Positions 37,968 to 46,125 of a stretch of 54,139 nucleotides of DNA are shown in pieces. Every line of letters begins with the position of its first letter. Position 1 is the stretch's first letter. Both the position numbers and the translations under genes were made by a program. This stretch comes from Oscillospiraceae bacterium (lineage in GTDB: Bacteria > Bacillota > Clostridia > Oscillospirales > Acutalibacteraceae), in NCBI GenBank assembly GCA_009785335.1, contig WQWM01000013.1:1-54139 (forward strand), read 5' to 3'. A model generated the notes under the pieces. That model worked only from the letters and a program-made list of their open reading frames with translations, was not told the origin of the DNA and did not search any database.

Positions 37968-39551
37968 TTATTGGTTGTCGTTGCTTCTGTTTTCGGCACT
38001 GCGTAGTTGTTCTGTGCGGATATTTTCGATCACGCTTGCGTCTCGCGTTACCACTTGCGCGCCAGTGTCTGTGTCAACAACAACCTGCCGTTTGCGCTCG
38101 GCTAGGTCTGCGGTGATTTCGGCCATGCGTTTTGGCGTGAGCTTGAAGCAGAACGTGAACACCAGGAATGATATCAGCAACGCAATGGGAGAAAACCCGA
38201 ACATCCACAGCTTGAAGCCATTGGCTTGGAACGCACTCACTTGCGCGGGCACACCGAATGCACCGCCGAAACGCAGCGTCCACTGCGTGGTGATGCCCAC
38301 GGCGTTGCTCAGCAGCCCTGCCAGCTTGCTCAGCGTGGTGAGCGTGCTGAACAAAATGCCTTCGTTGCGTTGCCCGGTTTTCCATTCGCCATAGTCCACG
38401 GTGTCGGCCAAGGTTACGTTTTGCATCACACCCATCACGCCGTAGCCAATGTGACCGAGAATCAAGCTGATTAAAAACGGAACGAACACGCCCGGCATGA
38501 ACTGGCTAAACAAGAACATGCCTGCGCAACCCAGCACTGGCAGCAAAAAGGCAAGGCGATAAAACCGCGTGCGGCCAATGCGCTTTGTTGCCATGGGAAA
38601 CAAGAACATGCCGATGCCGCTGGCCAAGCCCATGGCAAGGTTGAATATGCCAAATTCAGCGTCGCTATATTGCGACACATGGCGGAAGAAGAAAATGGCT
38701 GCGCTGTTGGTCATGTTTTGGCCAAGATTGAACAATATCATGACCACAACAATAGCAAGAGTCTGCTTGTTGCCAACCAAGATTTTCGCTGCTTCCACAA
38801 AGGCTTTGATGGGATTCACACGCTGGCGAACCTCGCCCTGCACACGCACGGCAGGGTTTGGTTCGCGCACGGTGAATGCGCCATATAGTGACGTGATGAG
38901 ATACACGACACTGGCCACAATCGCAAAATAACGAAAGCCCAAAAACATGTGGTCGCCGTGGGCGTTGTTAAATTCGCCGCCACCCAGCACACTAACGAGG
39001 CTCATGTTGAATGCCGTGGCGATGCCAAACACGCCGCTGAACACCCGTGGAATGGTAGATACGATGTCTCGCTGTTCACCGTGTGGTGCAAGCGCGGGTA
39101 TCATCGTCCAGTACGACACGTCCACTAGGGTGTAGGTCAAGTCCCACATTAGCCACATGATGGCGACGTAAGCCACGGTGGTGGCGGCAGCGGGGTTTGC
39201 GGCCATTGCGCTGGGCACGCCAAACAGCAGCACAGTCGCAAGGGCGTTGAGCACAGTGCCCAGCCCCCACCATGGGCGAAACTTGCCCCAGCGGCTGCGC
39301 GTGTTGTCGATAATCGCCCCCATAATCAGGTCGCTAAGCCCATCGAAGGCTTGGCCGAAAATCATCAACGGTGCCACGTGCCCATGGTGCATGCCCATGA
39401 TGGTGGTGGTGAAGTATTGCAGCCTGCCAGTGAAGCCGTTGGCTACCGAACGCCCAGCGACGCCAATGCCGTAGTTGATGTTGTTTTTCGTCGCCCAGCG
39501 GGCCTTTTCGGGCTCGTCTTGAATGACGTGAGGGTCTTGCAGTTCAGTCAT
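37968..39551 (-). CDS. GPH-family sugar:cation symporter
   Basis: A 527-aa, 12-segment transporter of the glycoside-pentoside-hexuronide:cation symporter family (MFS superfamily). Diagnostic block: QAFDGLSDLIMGAIIDNTRSRWGKFRPW near residue 70-97, with the conserved Asp of helix II and its loop. Later VMQNVTLADTVDYGEWKTGQRNEG matches the helix X-XI loop of MelB-like proteins. The acidic/basic tail ends RSNDNQ. It lies 25 bases after the GH31 gene on the same strand and probably imports glucosides released by it. A terminator follows. Confidence 0.93.
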   Translation of the reverse strand: MTELQDPHVIQDEPEKARWATKNNINYGIGVAGRSVANGFTGRLQYFTTTIMGMHHGHVAPLMIFGQAFDGLSDLIMGAIIDNTRSRWGKFRPWWGLGTVLNALATVLLFGVPSAMAANPAAATTVAYVAIMWLMWDLTYTLVDVSYWTMIPALAPHGEQRDIVSTIPRVFSGVFGIATAFNMSLVSVLGGGEFNNAHGDHMFLGFRYFAIVASVVYLITSLYGAFTVREPNPAVRVQGEVRQRVNPIKAFVEAAKILVGNKQTLAIVVVMILFNLGQNMTNSAAIFFFRHVSQYSDAEFGIFNLAMGLASGIGMFLFPMATKRIGRTRFYRLAFLLPVLGCAGMFLFSQFMPGVFVPFLISLILGHIGYGVMGVMQNVTLADTVDYGEWKTGQRNEGILFSTLTTLSKLAGLLSNAVGITTQWTLRFGGAFGVPAQVSAFQANGFKLWMFGFSPIALLISFLVFTFCFKLTPKRMAEITADLAERKRQVVVDTDTGAQVVTRDASVIENIRTEQLRSAENRSNDNQ

Positions 39552-39576
39552 GGCTTACCTCCTAAAATTTGTGCTG

Positions 39577-41703
39577 CTAGCGACAGCCGCATGAGACAAA
39601 ACATATGCTAATATCAATGCCATGGACAGCCTGATGAGCCTGTGCAATCCACAGATTACCGGTGTCGTCTACATAATATCCTGTGCCTGCTTCACGCAGC
39701 GCATCAAGCGATGTTGCGTGCACCAGATTTCCATCAAGGCCTGCGACATTAATCGGGTTAATGTCAAACACGCGGAAAATAATATCACGCTCGGTGGGGT
39801 CCATGGTGATGCGCAAGTGGTTGCGCGTCATGGTGTAGTTGATCATCGAGCCCTGGCGACCTTCTTCAAACAGACCAAAGCGGTTGCTGCCTTGCCGTGG
39901 GTAGATATAAATGGTGGTGTAATCGCAGAACACTAGCGGTGCACCCACGGGTACATCAAGCAGGTTGATGCGTGGGATAATCGCGCCTTCGCGGATGAAC
40001 ACGGGTGTGACATCATAGCTGAAGTGCAGCGTGTGCATGCTGCCGCCGTGGAACACCTGTGTTTCGTCAAACAGATAAACCCAGTTGCTGCCACGCGGGA
40101 AGATGATGCGGCGGTAATGACCGCTGTAGTCGCCCTGTTGCACGATGGGGGCCACAAAGATTTCGTCACCCAGCATGTATTGATAATAGCCGAAGGTGGG
40201 GCGCACGGTGGGCTGGCGGCGTTCGTAACTAAACATGACCTGGCTGGCGATGTAGGGTTGCAAATTCGTGTGCATGATAGCGAAATCGCGGTAAATGCCC
40301 ACGAGGTCAATGCCATGTTCCGCCAGCTGTGGATAGAAACCATCAAAGCGGAAGGGGCGGTGCTCGGTGTATATACGCAACTCTGTGTTGCCATCAGGGG
40401 TGAGAAATTCACGCGGGACCTCGCGCAATGTGCTTTCCATCTCCATCAGCGTGCTGAAGGCACCCAACTGTGCCCAGCGAATAAACACATCCCAAGGGTT
40501 GTCGTATGGTCCGCCGCGAAAACCGCCGATGTCGCTGCCCACGTTCACGTAGTTATACATGGACGATGCAAAAATATTGTTGAGTGCTGCGCGCATGCCG
40601 CGCCAGTCGTTGTCTTGGTCGCCTGCCCAGGCCAGGAAGTTGCCCTGACGCGGGGCAAAGCGAAATGGCACACCCGCACGGAAGGGATAGTCGTCAATCG
40701 CGCGCACTTTGGCCACTGCACCAAAGTTTTCCCAGGAATAATCAATCCAATGGCGGTAGGCCGCGTATTTATATGAACGCCAGCCAATCAGCCGCCCTTG
40801 GTGGTTAATTGCCGGCAGCAGCGTGGCCACGTATGGGTCGGTGCCGTCCACTTTCCAGCCGCTCAGCCCCAAATTCAGCACATTGTCCAGCTGATCTTCC
40901 CACCAGTCCACAGCAGCGGGGTTGGTGTAGTCCAGCAGTGAGCCATAGGTACGGAAGGTGTAGTTGCTGTGGCTGCCCCACCAGCTCACCAGCTGGCCAT
41001 CGTTCATAAAAAAGCTGGTGCAGGGTATTTCCATGGGGAAGTCGTGCTCGGCGGCCCATTCAAGGCGGTCTTGATAGATGCCCGTGATGCCGTCATCGAC
41101 TTCGGTGTCAATGCGCACGGGACCCCAATGGTTGGGCGAGTTGGTGTTGACCATGCCGGTGCCCCAAGCCAGTACCTCAATGCCCATGTTGTTGAAGTAT
41201 TCGATGAAACCCGGGCCCTCGTTTGGCACGCCGCGATGGTTGGCGTACCATTCTTCAAAAAAACAGCAATAGCGCACCGGGCAGGGAATGTAAGACCCCA
41301 CAGAATCCACAGGATTGCCGTAGCCGTCGCGCTGCATGGTTCGCTCACCGTTCATGCCGGTTTCGTTGCGTTGCTGCGCGCGCAAGGCGCGGTCTTCTTC
41401 GCGCGGCAGATGACGTTGCGTCCAAGTGTGCGTGCTGGCTTCCCATGGGCGGTCGATGATGATGGCAGCCACGGGGATGCCTGCGGCCTGCATGTCGGCC
41501 ACCCAGTCTTTGATGGTTTCGCAGTAGCCGACGTTTTCCCAAATCCAGTGCGAGTGCACCCACACGGGGTAGGACAGCGGCTCTAGGCTTGGTGGCAGCC
41601 GATTGAGGGCTGCGTCCCAGCCCATGCCGCCGAACAAGCTGGTGAAGAACACAATCGCCGCCGTGATAATGCGCGACAGCGGAAACAACACGGTTGGTAG
41701 CAT
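39577..41703 (-). CDS. secreted or membrane-anchored GH31 glycosidase
   Basis: A 708-aa family 31 alpha-glucosidase/alpha-xylosidase-type enzyme. An N-terminal hydrophobic stretch (residues 2-28, with IITAAIVFFTSLFGG) looks like a signal peptide or anchor. The barrel starts almost at once (VWVHSHWIWENVGYCETI near 47), so the usual N-terminal beta-sandwich of GH31 is missing. The nucleophile is the Asp in GLSGWKVDGTDP and the likely acid/base Asp is in FLAWAGDQDNDWRG; GSDIGGFRGG follows. A C-terminal beta domain includes FEEGRQG. The start at 41703 has GGAGG 6 bases upstream; the upstream in-frame ATGs are too close or unsupported. It is co-transcribed with the GPH symporter. Confidence 0.9.
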   Translation of the reverse strand: MLPTVLFPLSRIITAAIVFFTSLFGGMGWDAALNRLPPSLEPLSYPVWVHSHWIWENVGYCETIKDWVADMQAAGIPVAAIIIDRPWEASTHTWTQRHLPREEDRALRAQQRNETGMNGERTMQRDGYGNPVDSVGSYIPCPVRYCCFFEEWYANHRGVPNEGPGFIEYFNNMGIEVLAWGTGMVNTNSPNHWGPVRIDTEVDDGITGIYQDRLEWAAEHDFPMEIPCTSFFMNDGQLVSWWGSHSNYTFRTYGSLLDYTNPAAVDWWEDQLDNVLNLGLSGWKVDGTDPYVATLLPAINHQGRLIGWRSYKYAAYRHWIDYSWENFGAVAKVRAIDDYPFRAGVPFRFAPRQGNFLAWAGDQDNDWRGMRAALNNIFASSMYNYVNVGSDIGGFRGGPYDNPWDVFIRWAQLGAFSTLMEMESTLREVPREFLTPDGNTELRIYTEHRPFRFDGFYPQLAEHGIDLVGIYRDFAIMHTNLQPYIASQVMFSYERRQPTVRPTFGYYQYMLGDEIFVAPIVQQGDYSGHYRRIIFPRGSNWVYLFDETQVFHGGSMHTLHFSYDVTPVFIREGAIIPRINLLDVPVGAPLVFCDYTTIYIYPRQGSNRFGLFEEGRQGSMINYTMTRNHLRITMDPTERDIIFRVFDINPINVAGLDGNLVHATSLDALREAGTGYYVDDTGNLWIAQAHQAVHGIDISICFVSCGCR

Positions 41704-41741
41704 ACTCATCCTCCAAATCATTCGCAGAAATGTGTACAAAC

Positions 41742-41771
41742 ATTATACAACATGTTGCAGGCCTTTGTCAA
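41742..41771 (-). promoter_or_regulatory. consensus sigma-A promoter of the GH31-GPH operon
   Basis: Minus strand: TTGACA (41771-41766), 18-bp spacer, TATAAT (41747-41742). Around the -10 lies TGTGTACAAACATT (plus strand), a sequence repeated in the citrate synthase promoter. Confidence 0.8.
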
Positions 41772-41818
41772 GATTAAAATCTTGCATATGTGAACGGCGC
41801 GTAAAATTTCGCAACCCC

Positions 41819-41847
41819 TTTACAATTGTGCACAAACATGATATAAT
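41819..41847 (+). promoter_or_regulatory. sigma-A promoter of the citrate synthase gene
   Basis: Plus strand: TTTACA (41819-41824), 17-bp spacer, TATAAT (41842-41847). The spacer holds TTGTGCACAA and TGTGCACAAACATGAT, matching the box at 41731-41746. Confidence 0.8.
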
Positions 41848-41933
41848 AGACGATGAACATATTTAGATTTTAGATGCTAGATGATTAGGAAACAGCGAAG
41901 CGACTAGTATTATCAAGGGAGGAGGCTTTTTAT

Positions 41934-43277
41934 ATGGATGCCTCGAATTTGCAACATCTCAGCGCGTTAGTGCTGCAACATAACCGCATTGATGCGCAAC
42001 ATTACCTAGACAACAATGTCTTCACCGGCTTGCGCAACAAGCAGGGCGAAGGTGTGCTGACTGGTTTGACCAAAGTATCCACCATCATTTCTGCCAAAAA
42101 AGTAGATGGTCAGCGCGTGCCATGTGAGGGCGAGCTGCGCTATCGCGGCATTGACGTGCGCGACTTGTGTGCGGGCTTTTTGCAGGCCGGTCGCTTGGGC
42201 TTTGAGGAAACTGCTTACCTGCTGCTGTTTGGCGAGTTGCCCACAGCCGCCCAGCTCAGTGACTTTCATGCGTTGCTGGGCGAGCAATGTCAGTTGCCCA
42301 TCAATTTCGTGCGTGATGTCATCATGAAAGCACCACGGCGCGACATGATGAACATGTTATCACGCTCTGTGCTGACCTTGGGTGCGTACGACGATGAAGC
42401 GGATGATACTTCCATCCCCAATGTGTTGGCGCAAAGCCTGCGTTTAATTAGCGTGTTCCCGCTGCTTGCGGTGTATGGCTACCATTGCTACAACCACATG
42501 CACAACGAATCAAGCTTATATATTCACCGGCCCGACCCGACTCTTTCCACCGCCGAAAATATTTTGCGCATGCTACGGCCAAACATGGCATATAGTCCCA
42601 TTGAAGCGCAAATATTAGACTTAGCCCTTGTGTTGCACATGGAACATGGCGGCGGCAACAATTCATCATTTACCACCCATGTGGTTTCTTCGTCAGGCAC
42701 GGATACCTACAGCACTATCGCTGCGGCATTGGGCAGCCTCAAAGGGCCAAAACATGGCGGCGCGAACATCAAAGTGGTGCAGATGATGGAAGACCTGAAA
42801 GCCAACGTGGCAGACACAACCAGCGAAGCACAAGTGCGGGATTACCTGAGCAAGCTGCTGAACAAAGAAGCACTTGACGGCAAAGGCTTGGTCTATGGCA
42901 TGGGCCATGCGGTATATTCGCTCAGCGACCCGCGTGCGGACTTGTTTAAGCAATTCACTCGCCAGCTGGCTGCTGAAAAAGATGAGCAGGTGGAGTTCAA
43001 TCTATATGAAATGGTGGAGCGCATTGCGCCTGAACTCATTGCTGAAAAGCGAAAAATCTACAAAGGCGTGTCGCCCAACGTAGATTTTTACTCCGGTTTT
43101 GTGTATCGTGTGCTGGGCATTCCGGCGGAATTATACACTCCCCTGTTTGCCGTGGCGCGCATTGTGGGTTGGAGCGCACACCGCATGGAGGAGCTCATCA
43201 ACCAAAACAAAATCATCCGCCCAGCTTATCAAAGCGTGATGGACGCGCAGGATTATATGCCGGTGGAGGAACGCTGA
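41934..43277 (+). CDS. citrate synthase (citrate/2-methylcitrate synthase family)
   Basis: Condenses acetyl-CoA and oxaloacetate, or propionyl-CoA in the methylcitrate variant. The 447-aa protein has RYRGIDVRDLC near the N-terminus, the catalytic histidine regions LHMEHGGGNNSSFTT and GPKHGGANIKVVQ, GMGHAVY, and NVDFYSGFVYRVLGIP with the catalytic Asp. EHGGG-N replaces the DHG.NAS of most citrate synthases; this is a variant, not a loss of the histidine. The start at 41934 follows GGGAGGAGG. The leader between promoter and gene carries ACAGCGAAGCGAC, part of the repeat modules. The NADP isocitrate dehydrogenase gene lies 9 kb further on the other strand; together they could supply 2-oxoglutarate for glutamate. 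Confidence 0.92.
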   Translation: MDASNLQHLSALVLQHNRIDAQHYLDNNVFTGLRNKQGEGVLTGLTKVSTIISAKKVDGQRVPCEGELRYRGIDVRDLCAGFLQAGRLGFEETAYLLLFGELPTAAQLSDFHALLGEQCQLPINFVRDVIMKAPRRDMMNMLSRSVLTLGAYDDEADDTSIPNVLAQSLRLISVFPLLAVYGYHCYNHMHNESSLYIHRPDPTLSTAENILRMLRPNMAYSPIEAQILDLALVLHMEHGGGNNSSFTTHVVSSSGTDTYSTIAAALGSLKGPKHGGANIKVVQMMEDLKANVADTTSEAQVRDYLSKLLNKEALDGKGLVYGMGHAVYSLSDPRADLFKQFTRQLAAEKDEQVEFNLYEMVERIAPELIAEKRKIYKGVSPNVDFYSGFVYRVLGIPAELYTPLFAVARIVGWSAHRMEELINQNKIIRPAYQSVMDAQDYMPVEER

Positions 43278-43528
43278 TGCTGCTTTCGATGATACTCATC
43301 AGCGTGGTGGCGTTGCTGCTTTCGTGGGAATACAAAGGCGAGCGGTATCGCACATTATTATGGATTGCGCGCGGGATTTCTATTGCGGTAGCCATTGCGG
43401 CGGCTGTGGGCATGATGGTTGGTTATCCACCAGGTGATGAAGATGTTGATGGTGTGATGATTGCCCTTGGCGTTGTGGCCATTGGCGTGAACCTGCCGCT
43501 TGCGACAATCGGACTAAAGAAGAAATAA
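43277..43528 (+). CDS. small membrane protein
   Basis: An 83-aa protein with three hydrophobic stretches (about 1-17, 27-47 and 60-78) separated by a charged loop YKGERYRT and an acidic loop PPGDEDVDG. No family is recognised. Its ATG overlaps the citrate synthase stop (TGATG), with GGAGGAACG upstream, so it is translationally coupled to that gene. The role is unknown. Confidence 0.65.
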   Translation: MLLSMILISVVALLLSWEYKGERYRTLLWIARGISIAVAIAAAVGMMVGYPPGDEDVDGVMIALGVVAIGVNLPLATIGLKKK

Positions 43529-43550
43529 TACGCTTGAAATTATCGCGCCC

Positions 43551-43636
43551 CGCGTGTAGGGGCGGCAACCTGCCGCCCGTGAAATTTTTAACTGTGTGGG
43601 TGAGGAGCAGGCGGTTAATAGCCGCCCCTACACGCG
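43551..43636. repeat. MITE-like element with 15-bp perfect inverted ends
   Basis: CGCGTGTAGGGGCGG (43551-43565) and its complement (43622-43636) enclose 56 bp. The left inner part is again palindromic (GCGGCAACCTGCCGC). It is the cleanest copy of the family seen at 1011, 5448 and 142-224. Confidence 0.85.
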
Positions 43637-43665
43637 ATTTTGTGTGAATGGAGAGACGAGGCTTT

Positions 43666-44499
43666 ATGACTTGGACACAAGCGCTTATCCTCGGCCTGGT
43701 GCAAGGTCTCACGGAGTTCTTGCCGGTTTCGTCTAGCGGGCATTTGGTGATTTTTAACCACTTGTTCGGCGAATACGGCGGCGGCGACCTGACCTTCACG
43801 GTGTTTTTGCATTTTGCCACGCTGGTGAGCGTGTTCATCATGTTTTGGCGCGACATTTGGCTGCTCATTCGCGAGTTTTTCGCGGTGATTGCAGACATCT
43901 TTCGCGGCAAATTCCACTTCAACACGCCCGAACGCCGCTTTTTGCTCATGGTGATTATCGGCACGATTCCCGCTGCGGTGGTTGGCATGGCGATCAGCTT
44001 GCTTAATCTTACGCATGTGCTGGAAAATATCTTTGTGGTGGCAGCGTTTTTGTTGGTGACCGCCGCGCTGATGTTCAGCGTGGATAAACTCTTCGCCAAG
44101 CGTGCACAGTTTGACCAAGCCAATGCGCCCTACAAAAGCGCATGGATTGTGGGTATTATGCAAGGCATTGCGATTTTTCCTGGGCTTTCGCGCAGCGGCA
44201 GCACGATTTTCGGTGGTGCCCTCGCTGGTCTGCAAAAAGACTTCGCGGTGCGTTATGCGTTCATTTTATCTATCCCTGCGATATTAGGTGCCGGTTTGCT
44301 TGAGGGCCTTTCGGCGGTGCAACATGGCATAGAGTTCCACGCGCTGAACTGGGTCGTAGGCTTTGTGGCGGCGGCGGTTAGCGGCGTGCTGGCCATTTCG
44401 GTCATTAAACTGCTCATTCGCAAGCGCAAGTTTTATCTGTTTGGGTTTTACTGCGTGGCGGCGGCTATTGCGGCCTTCGTCATTGGCATATCAATGTAA
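43666..44499 (+). CDS. uppP: undecaprenyl-diphosphate phosphatase
   Basis: Recycles undecaprenyl pyrophosphate to the phosphate used for wall and surface polymers; also called BacA. The 277-aa membrane protein has the two catalytic motifs EFLPVSSSGH near 18-27 and FPGLSRSGSTI near 167-177, and about eight membrane segments. Start at 43666 (MTWTQA) after GACGAGG; a frame 18 bases longer starts less well. The next gene follows after 18 bp with AAGGAG, so they are likely one transcript. Confidence 0.96.
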   Translation: MTWTQALILGLVQGLTEFLPVSSSGHLVIFNHLFGEYGGGDLTFTVFLHFATLVSVFIMFWRDIWLLIREFFAVIADIFRGKFHFNTPERRFLLMVIIGTIPAAVVGMAISLLNLTHVLENIFVVAAFLLVTAALMFSVDKLFAKRAQFDQANAPYKSAWIVGIMQGIAIFPGLSRSGSTIFGGALAGLQKDFAVRYAFILSIPAILGAGLLEGLSAVQHGIEFHALNWVVGFVAAAVSGVLAISVIKLLIRKRKFYLFGFYCVAAAIAAFVIGISM

Positions 44500-44517
44500 T
44501 AAATAAGGAGAGCACAC

Positions 44518-45003
44518 ATGAGAAGACTGATTGCGGGTGCACTTGCGGCGATTTTCGGCTTTTTTGGTTTTGCCCTTATCGATGCTACGATTGAAAATCG
44601 CGTGGAAATTTTGGAGGCACAAGTGGCAAGTTTGGAGGCGCGGTTGGACGAGCACTTGACCACTGTTCCATATACTACGACTACGCAGCCCACCACCACA
44701 ACCGCTGCACGCAGCATCAGCATTCTTGGTGGGAACAGGACGATCAACACAGGCACGCAAGTTGGTTTTATGGCAATTCGCACACCAGATACAGCCCAAG
44801 TGCGCTGGAGAATCGTGGCAGGTGCAGAGTTTGTTGAACTGGTTGGTGCAAATGCGAACGGTGTTCTTGAGAACAGCGTAACCGCAAATGTGATCGCTGG
44901 TCCCAATCTTGGTGCTGCAAGGCTTGAAGCCAGCATCCCTGGCGCAACCGCGTATGCAGCGCGCATCGTTGCTACTGTGGATATCATCATCAACACCCCG
45001 TAA
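44518..45003 (+). CDS. membrane-anchored protein with coiled coil and Ig-like domain
   Basis: A 161-aa protein of unknown role. An N-terminal hydrophobic segment (about 3-22) is followed by a short coiled coil (ENRVEILEAQVASLEARLDEHL), a threonine-rich linker (TTTTQPTTTTAA) and an all-beta C-terminal part (ISILGGNRTINTGTQVGF ... LEASIPGATAYAARIVATVDI) resembling bacterial Ig-like BIG2-type domains. This is the layout of a surface-exposed, membrane-tethered protein. Its start has AAGGAGAGCACAC, nearly the same as the ribosome site of the following gene. Confidence 0.65.
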   Translation: MRRLIAGALAAIFGFFGFALIDATIENRVEILEAQVASLEARLDEHLTTVPYTTTTQPTTTTAARSISILGGNRTINTGTQVGFMAIRTPDTAQVRWRIVAGAEFVELVGANANGVLENSVTANVIAGPNLGAARLEASIPGATAYAARIVATVDIIINTP

Positions 45004-45026
45004 AATCATATTAAAAAGGAGCACAC

Positions 45027-45560
45027 ATGAACATCAAAGGAACAAAGACCGAGCAAAACCTGCGCGATGCTTTCGCAGGCGAATCACAAGCCCGCAACAT
45101 GTACACCTATTTTGCCAGCAAAGCCAAAAAAGACGGATTTGTGGAAATTTCGCAAATCTTTGAGGATACCGCTAACAACGAAAAAGAGCACGCGAAAATC
45201 TGGTTCAAGCTGCTGCAAGAAGGCGGCGAAATCGGCACCACATTGGACAACCTTCTCTCCGCCGTCGCAGGTGAACACCACGAAAACGTGGAAATGTATC
45301 CCGGCTTTGCAAAAATTGCTCGCGAAGAAGGCTTTGAGCAAATCGCCGTGCTGTTTGACCAAGTTGGTGCCATTGAAAAACACCACGAAATGCGCTATCG
45401 CAAACTGGCCGACCAAGTGAAAAACGACACCGTCTTCACCAGCGACAACGCCAACACCGCTTGGGAATGCGGCAACTGCGGCCACGTGCATGTGGGCGCA
45501 GAGGCAGTGAACATCTGCCCCGTCTGTCGCCACCCCAAGGCCTATTTCTTCGCACAATAA
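45027..45560 (+). CDS. rubrerythrin
   Basis: A peroxide-reducing non-haem iron protein of anaerobes. The 177-aa protein has a di-iron four-helix domain (about 1-140) with the Glu and ExxH ligands in FAGESQARNMYTYFASKA, NEKEHAKIWFKLL, GEHHENVEMYPGFA and GAIEKHHEMRY, and a C-terminal rubredoxin-like FeS4 site WECGNCGHVH ... CPVCRHPKAYF. It needs electrons from rubredoxin or NADH systems. Start at 45027 after AAAAAGGAG. It precedes the ferredoxin/AOR genes. Confidence 0.96.
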   Translation: MNIKGTKTEQNLRDAFAGESQARNMYTYFASKAKKDGFVEISQIFEDTANNEKEHAKIWFKLLQEGGEIGTTLDNLLSAVAGEHHENVEMYPGFAKIAREEGFEQIAVLFDQVGAIEKHHEMRYRKLADQVKNDTVFTSDNANTAWECGNCGHVHVGAEAVNICPVCRHPKAYFFAQ

Positions 45561-45567
45561 ATTTTCT

Positions 45568-45614
45568 GTTCTTTTTTGAAAAAACCACCTGCGGTGGGGC
45601 TCCTCGCTTCGCGG
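45568..45614. repeat. broken palindromic element and CCACC-GCA-GGTGG module
   Basis: GTTC-T6-G-A6 is the left half of the palindromic element; its right arm is replaced by CCACCTGCGGTGG and GGGCTCCTCGCTTCGCGG. The latter is the module also found inverted at 52413-52461 and in the 44-bp repeats at 54017 and 54096. Confidence 0.6.
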
Positions 45615-45643
45615 TGTTCTATTACGGACTATTCAAAATCCAT

Positions 45644-45691
45644 CGCGAAGCAACTAAAGTTTTTTGCGCTACTTTTTTTCAAAAAAGTAGC
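45644..45691 (+). repeat. palindromic leader element, copy 11
   Basis: GCGAAGCAACTAAAG, T6, GCGCTAC-T7-C-A6-GTAGC (palindrome 45668-45691), directly upstream of the ferredoxin ribosome site (AAAGGAG). Confidence 0.85.
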
Positions 45692-45709
45692 AATAAAGGA
45701 GAAAATTCT

Positions 45710-46120
45710 ATGGCAAAGGTATTAAGAACTGAGGGCATGGGGCGTTGCATTGGCTGCTTCAGCTGCATGCTGATGTGTGCTGGTGTGAATCGCAAGAATC
45801 ATTCGACTAGCCGCAGCGCAATTGCCGTGCAAACCCGTGGCGGGATGAGCGGCAAATTCGTGGCGGTGGTGTGCCAGGCGTGCAGCGAACCCAAATGCGC
45901 GCAGGCTTGCCCAACGGATGCACTGGTGCTGCGCAAGGGCGGCGGTGTGACTGTGGATGAAAGCAAGTGCATTGCTTGCCACACCTGTGTGAGCGCATGC
46001 GCTGCGCAAGCCATTGGCTGGGACGACGATGTTAACGCGCCGATTATCTGCCGGCACTGCGGCGCATGCACACGTTTTTGCCCGCACAATTGCTTGGCGA
46101 TGGAAGATGTGGAGGACTAG
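45710..46120 (+). CDS. four-cluster [4Fe-4S] ferredoxin-like electron-transfer protein
   Basis: A 136-aa polyferredoxin of the HycB/AOR-associated type. Sixteen cysteines are arranged for up to four [4Fe-4S] clusters: CIGCFSCMLMC, CQACSEPKCAQAC, CIACHTCVSAC and CRHCGACTRFC. No membrane segment. The next gene encodes an aldehyde:ferredoxin oxidoreductase starting 6 bases on, so it almost certainly takes that enzyme's electrons. The start at 45710 follows AAAGGAG; the longer frame reads through the leader element and is rejected. Confidence 0.93.
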   Translation: MAKVLRTEGMGRCIGCFSCMLMCAGVNRKNHSTSRSAIAVQTRGGMSGKFVAVVCQACSEPKCAQACPTDALVLRKGGGVTVDESKCIACHTCVSACAAQAIGWDDDVNAPIICRHCGACTRFCPHNCLAMEDVED

Positions 46121-46125
46121 CAACT

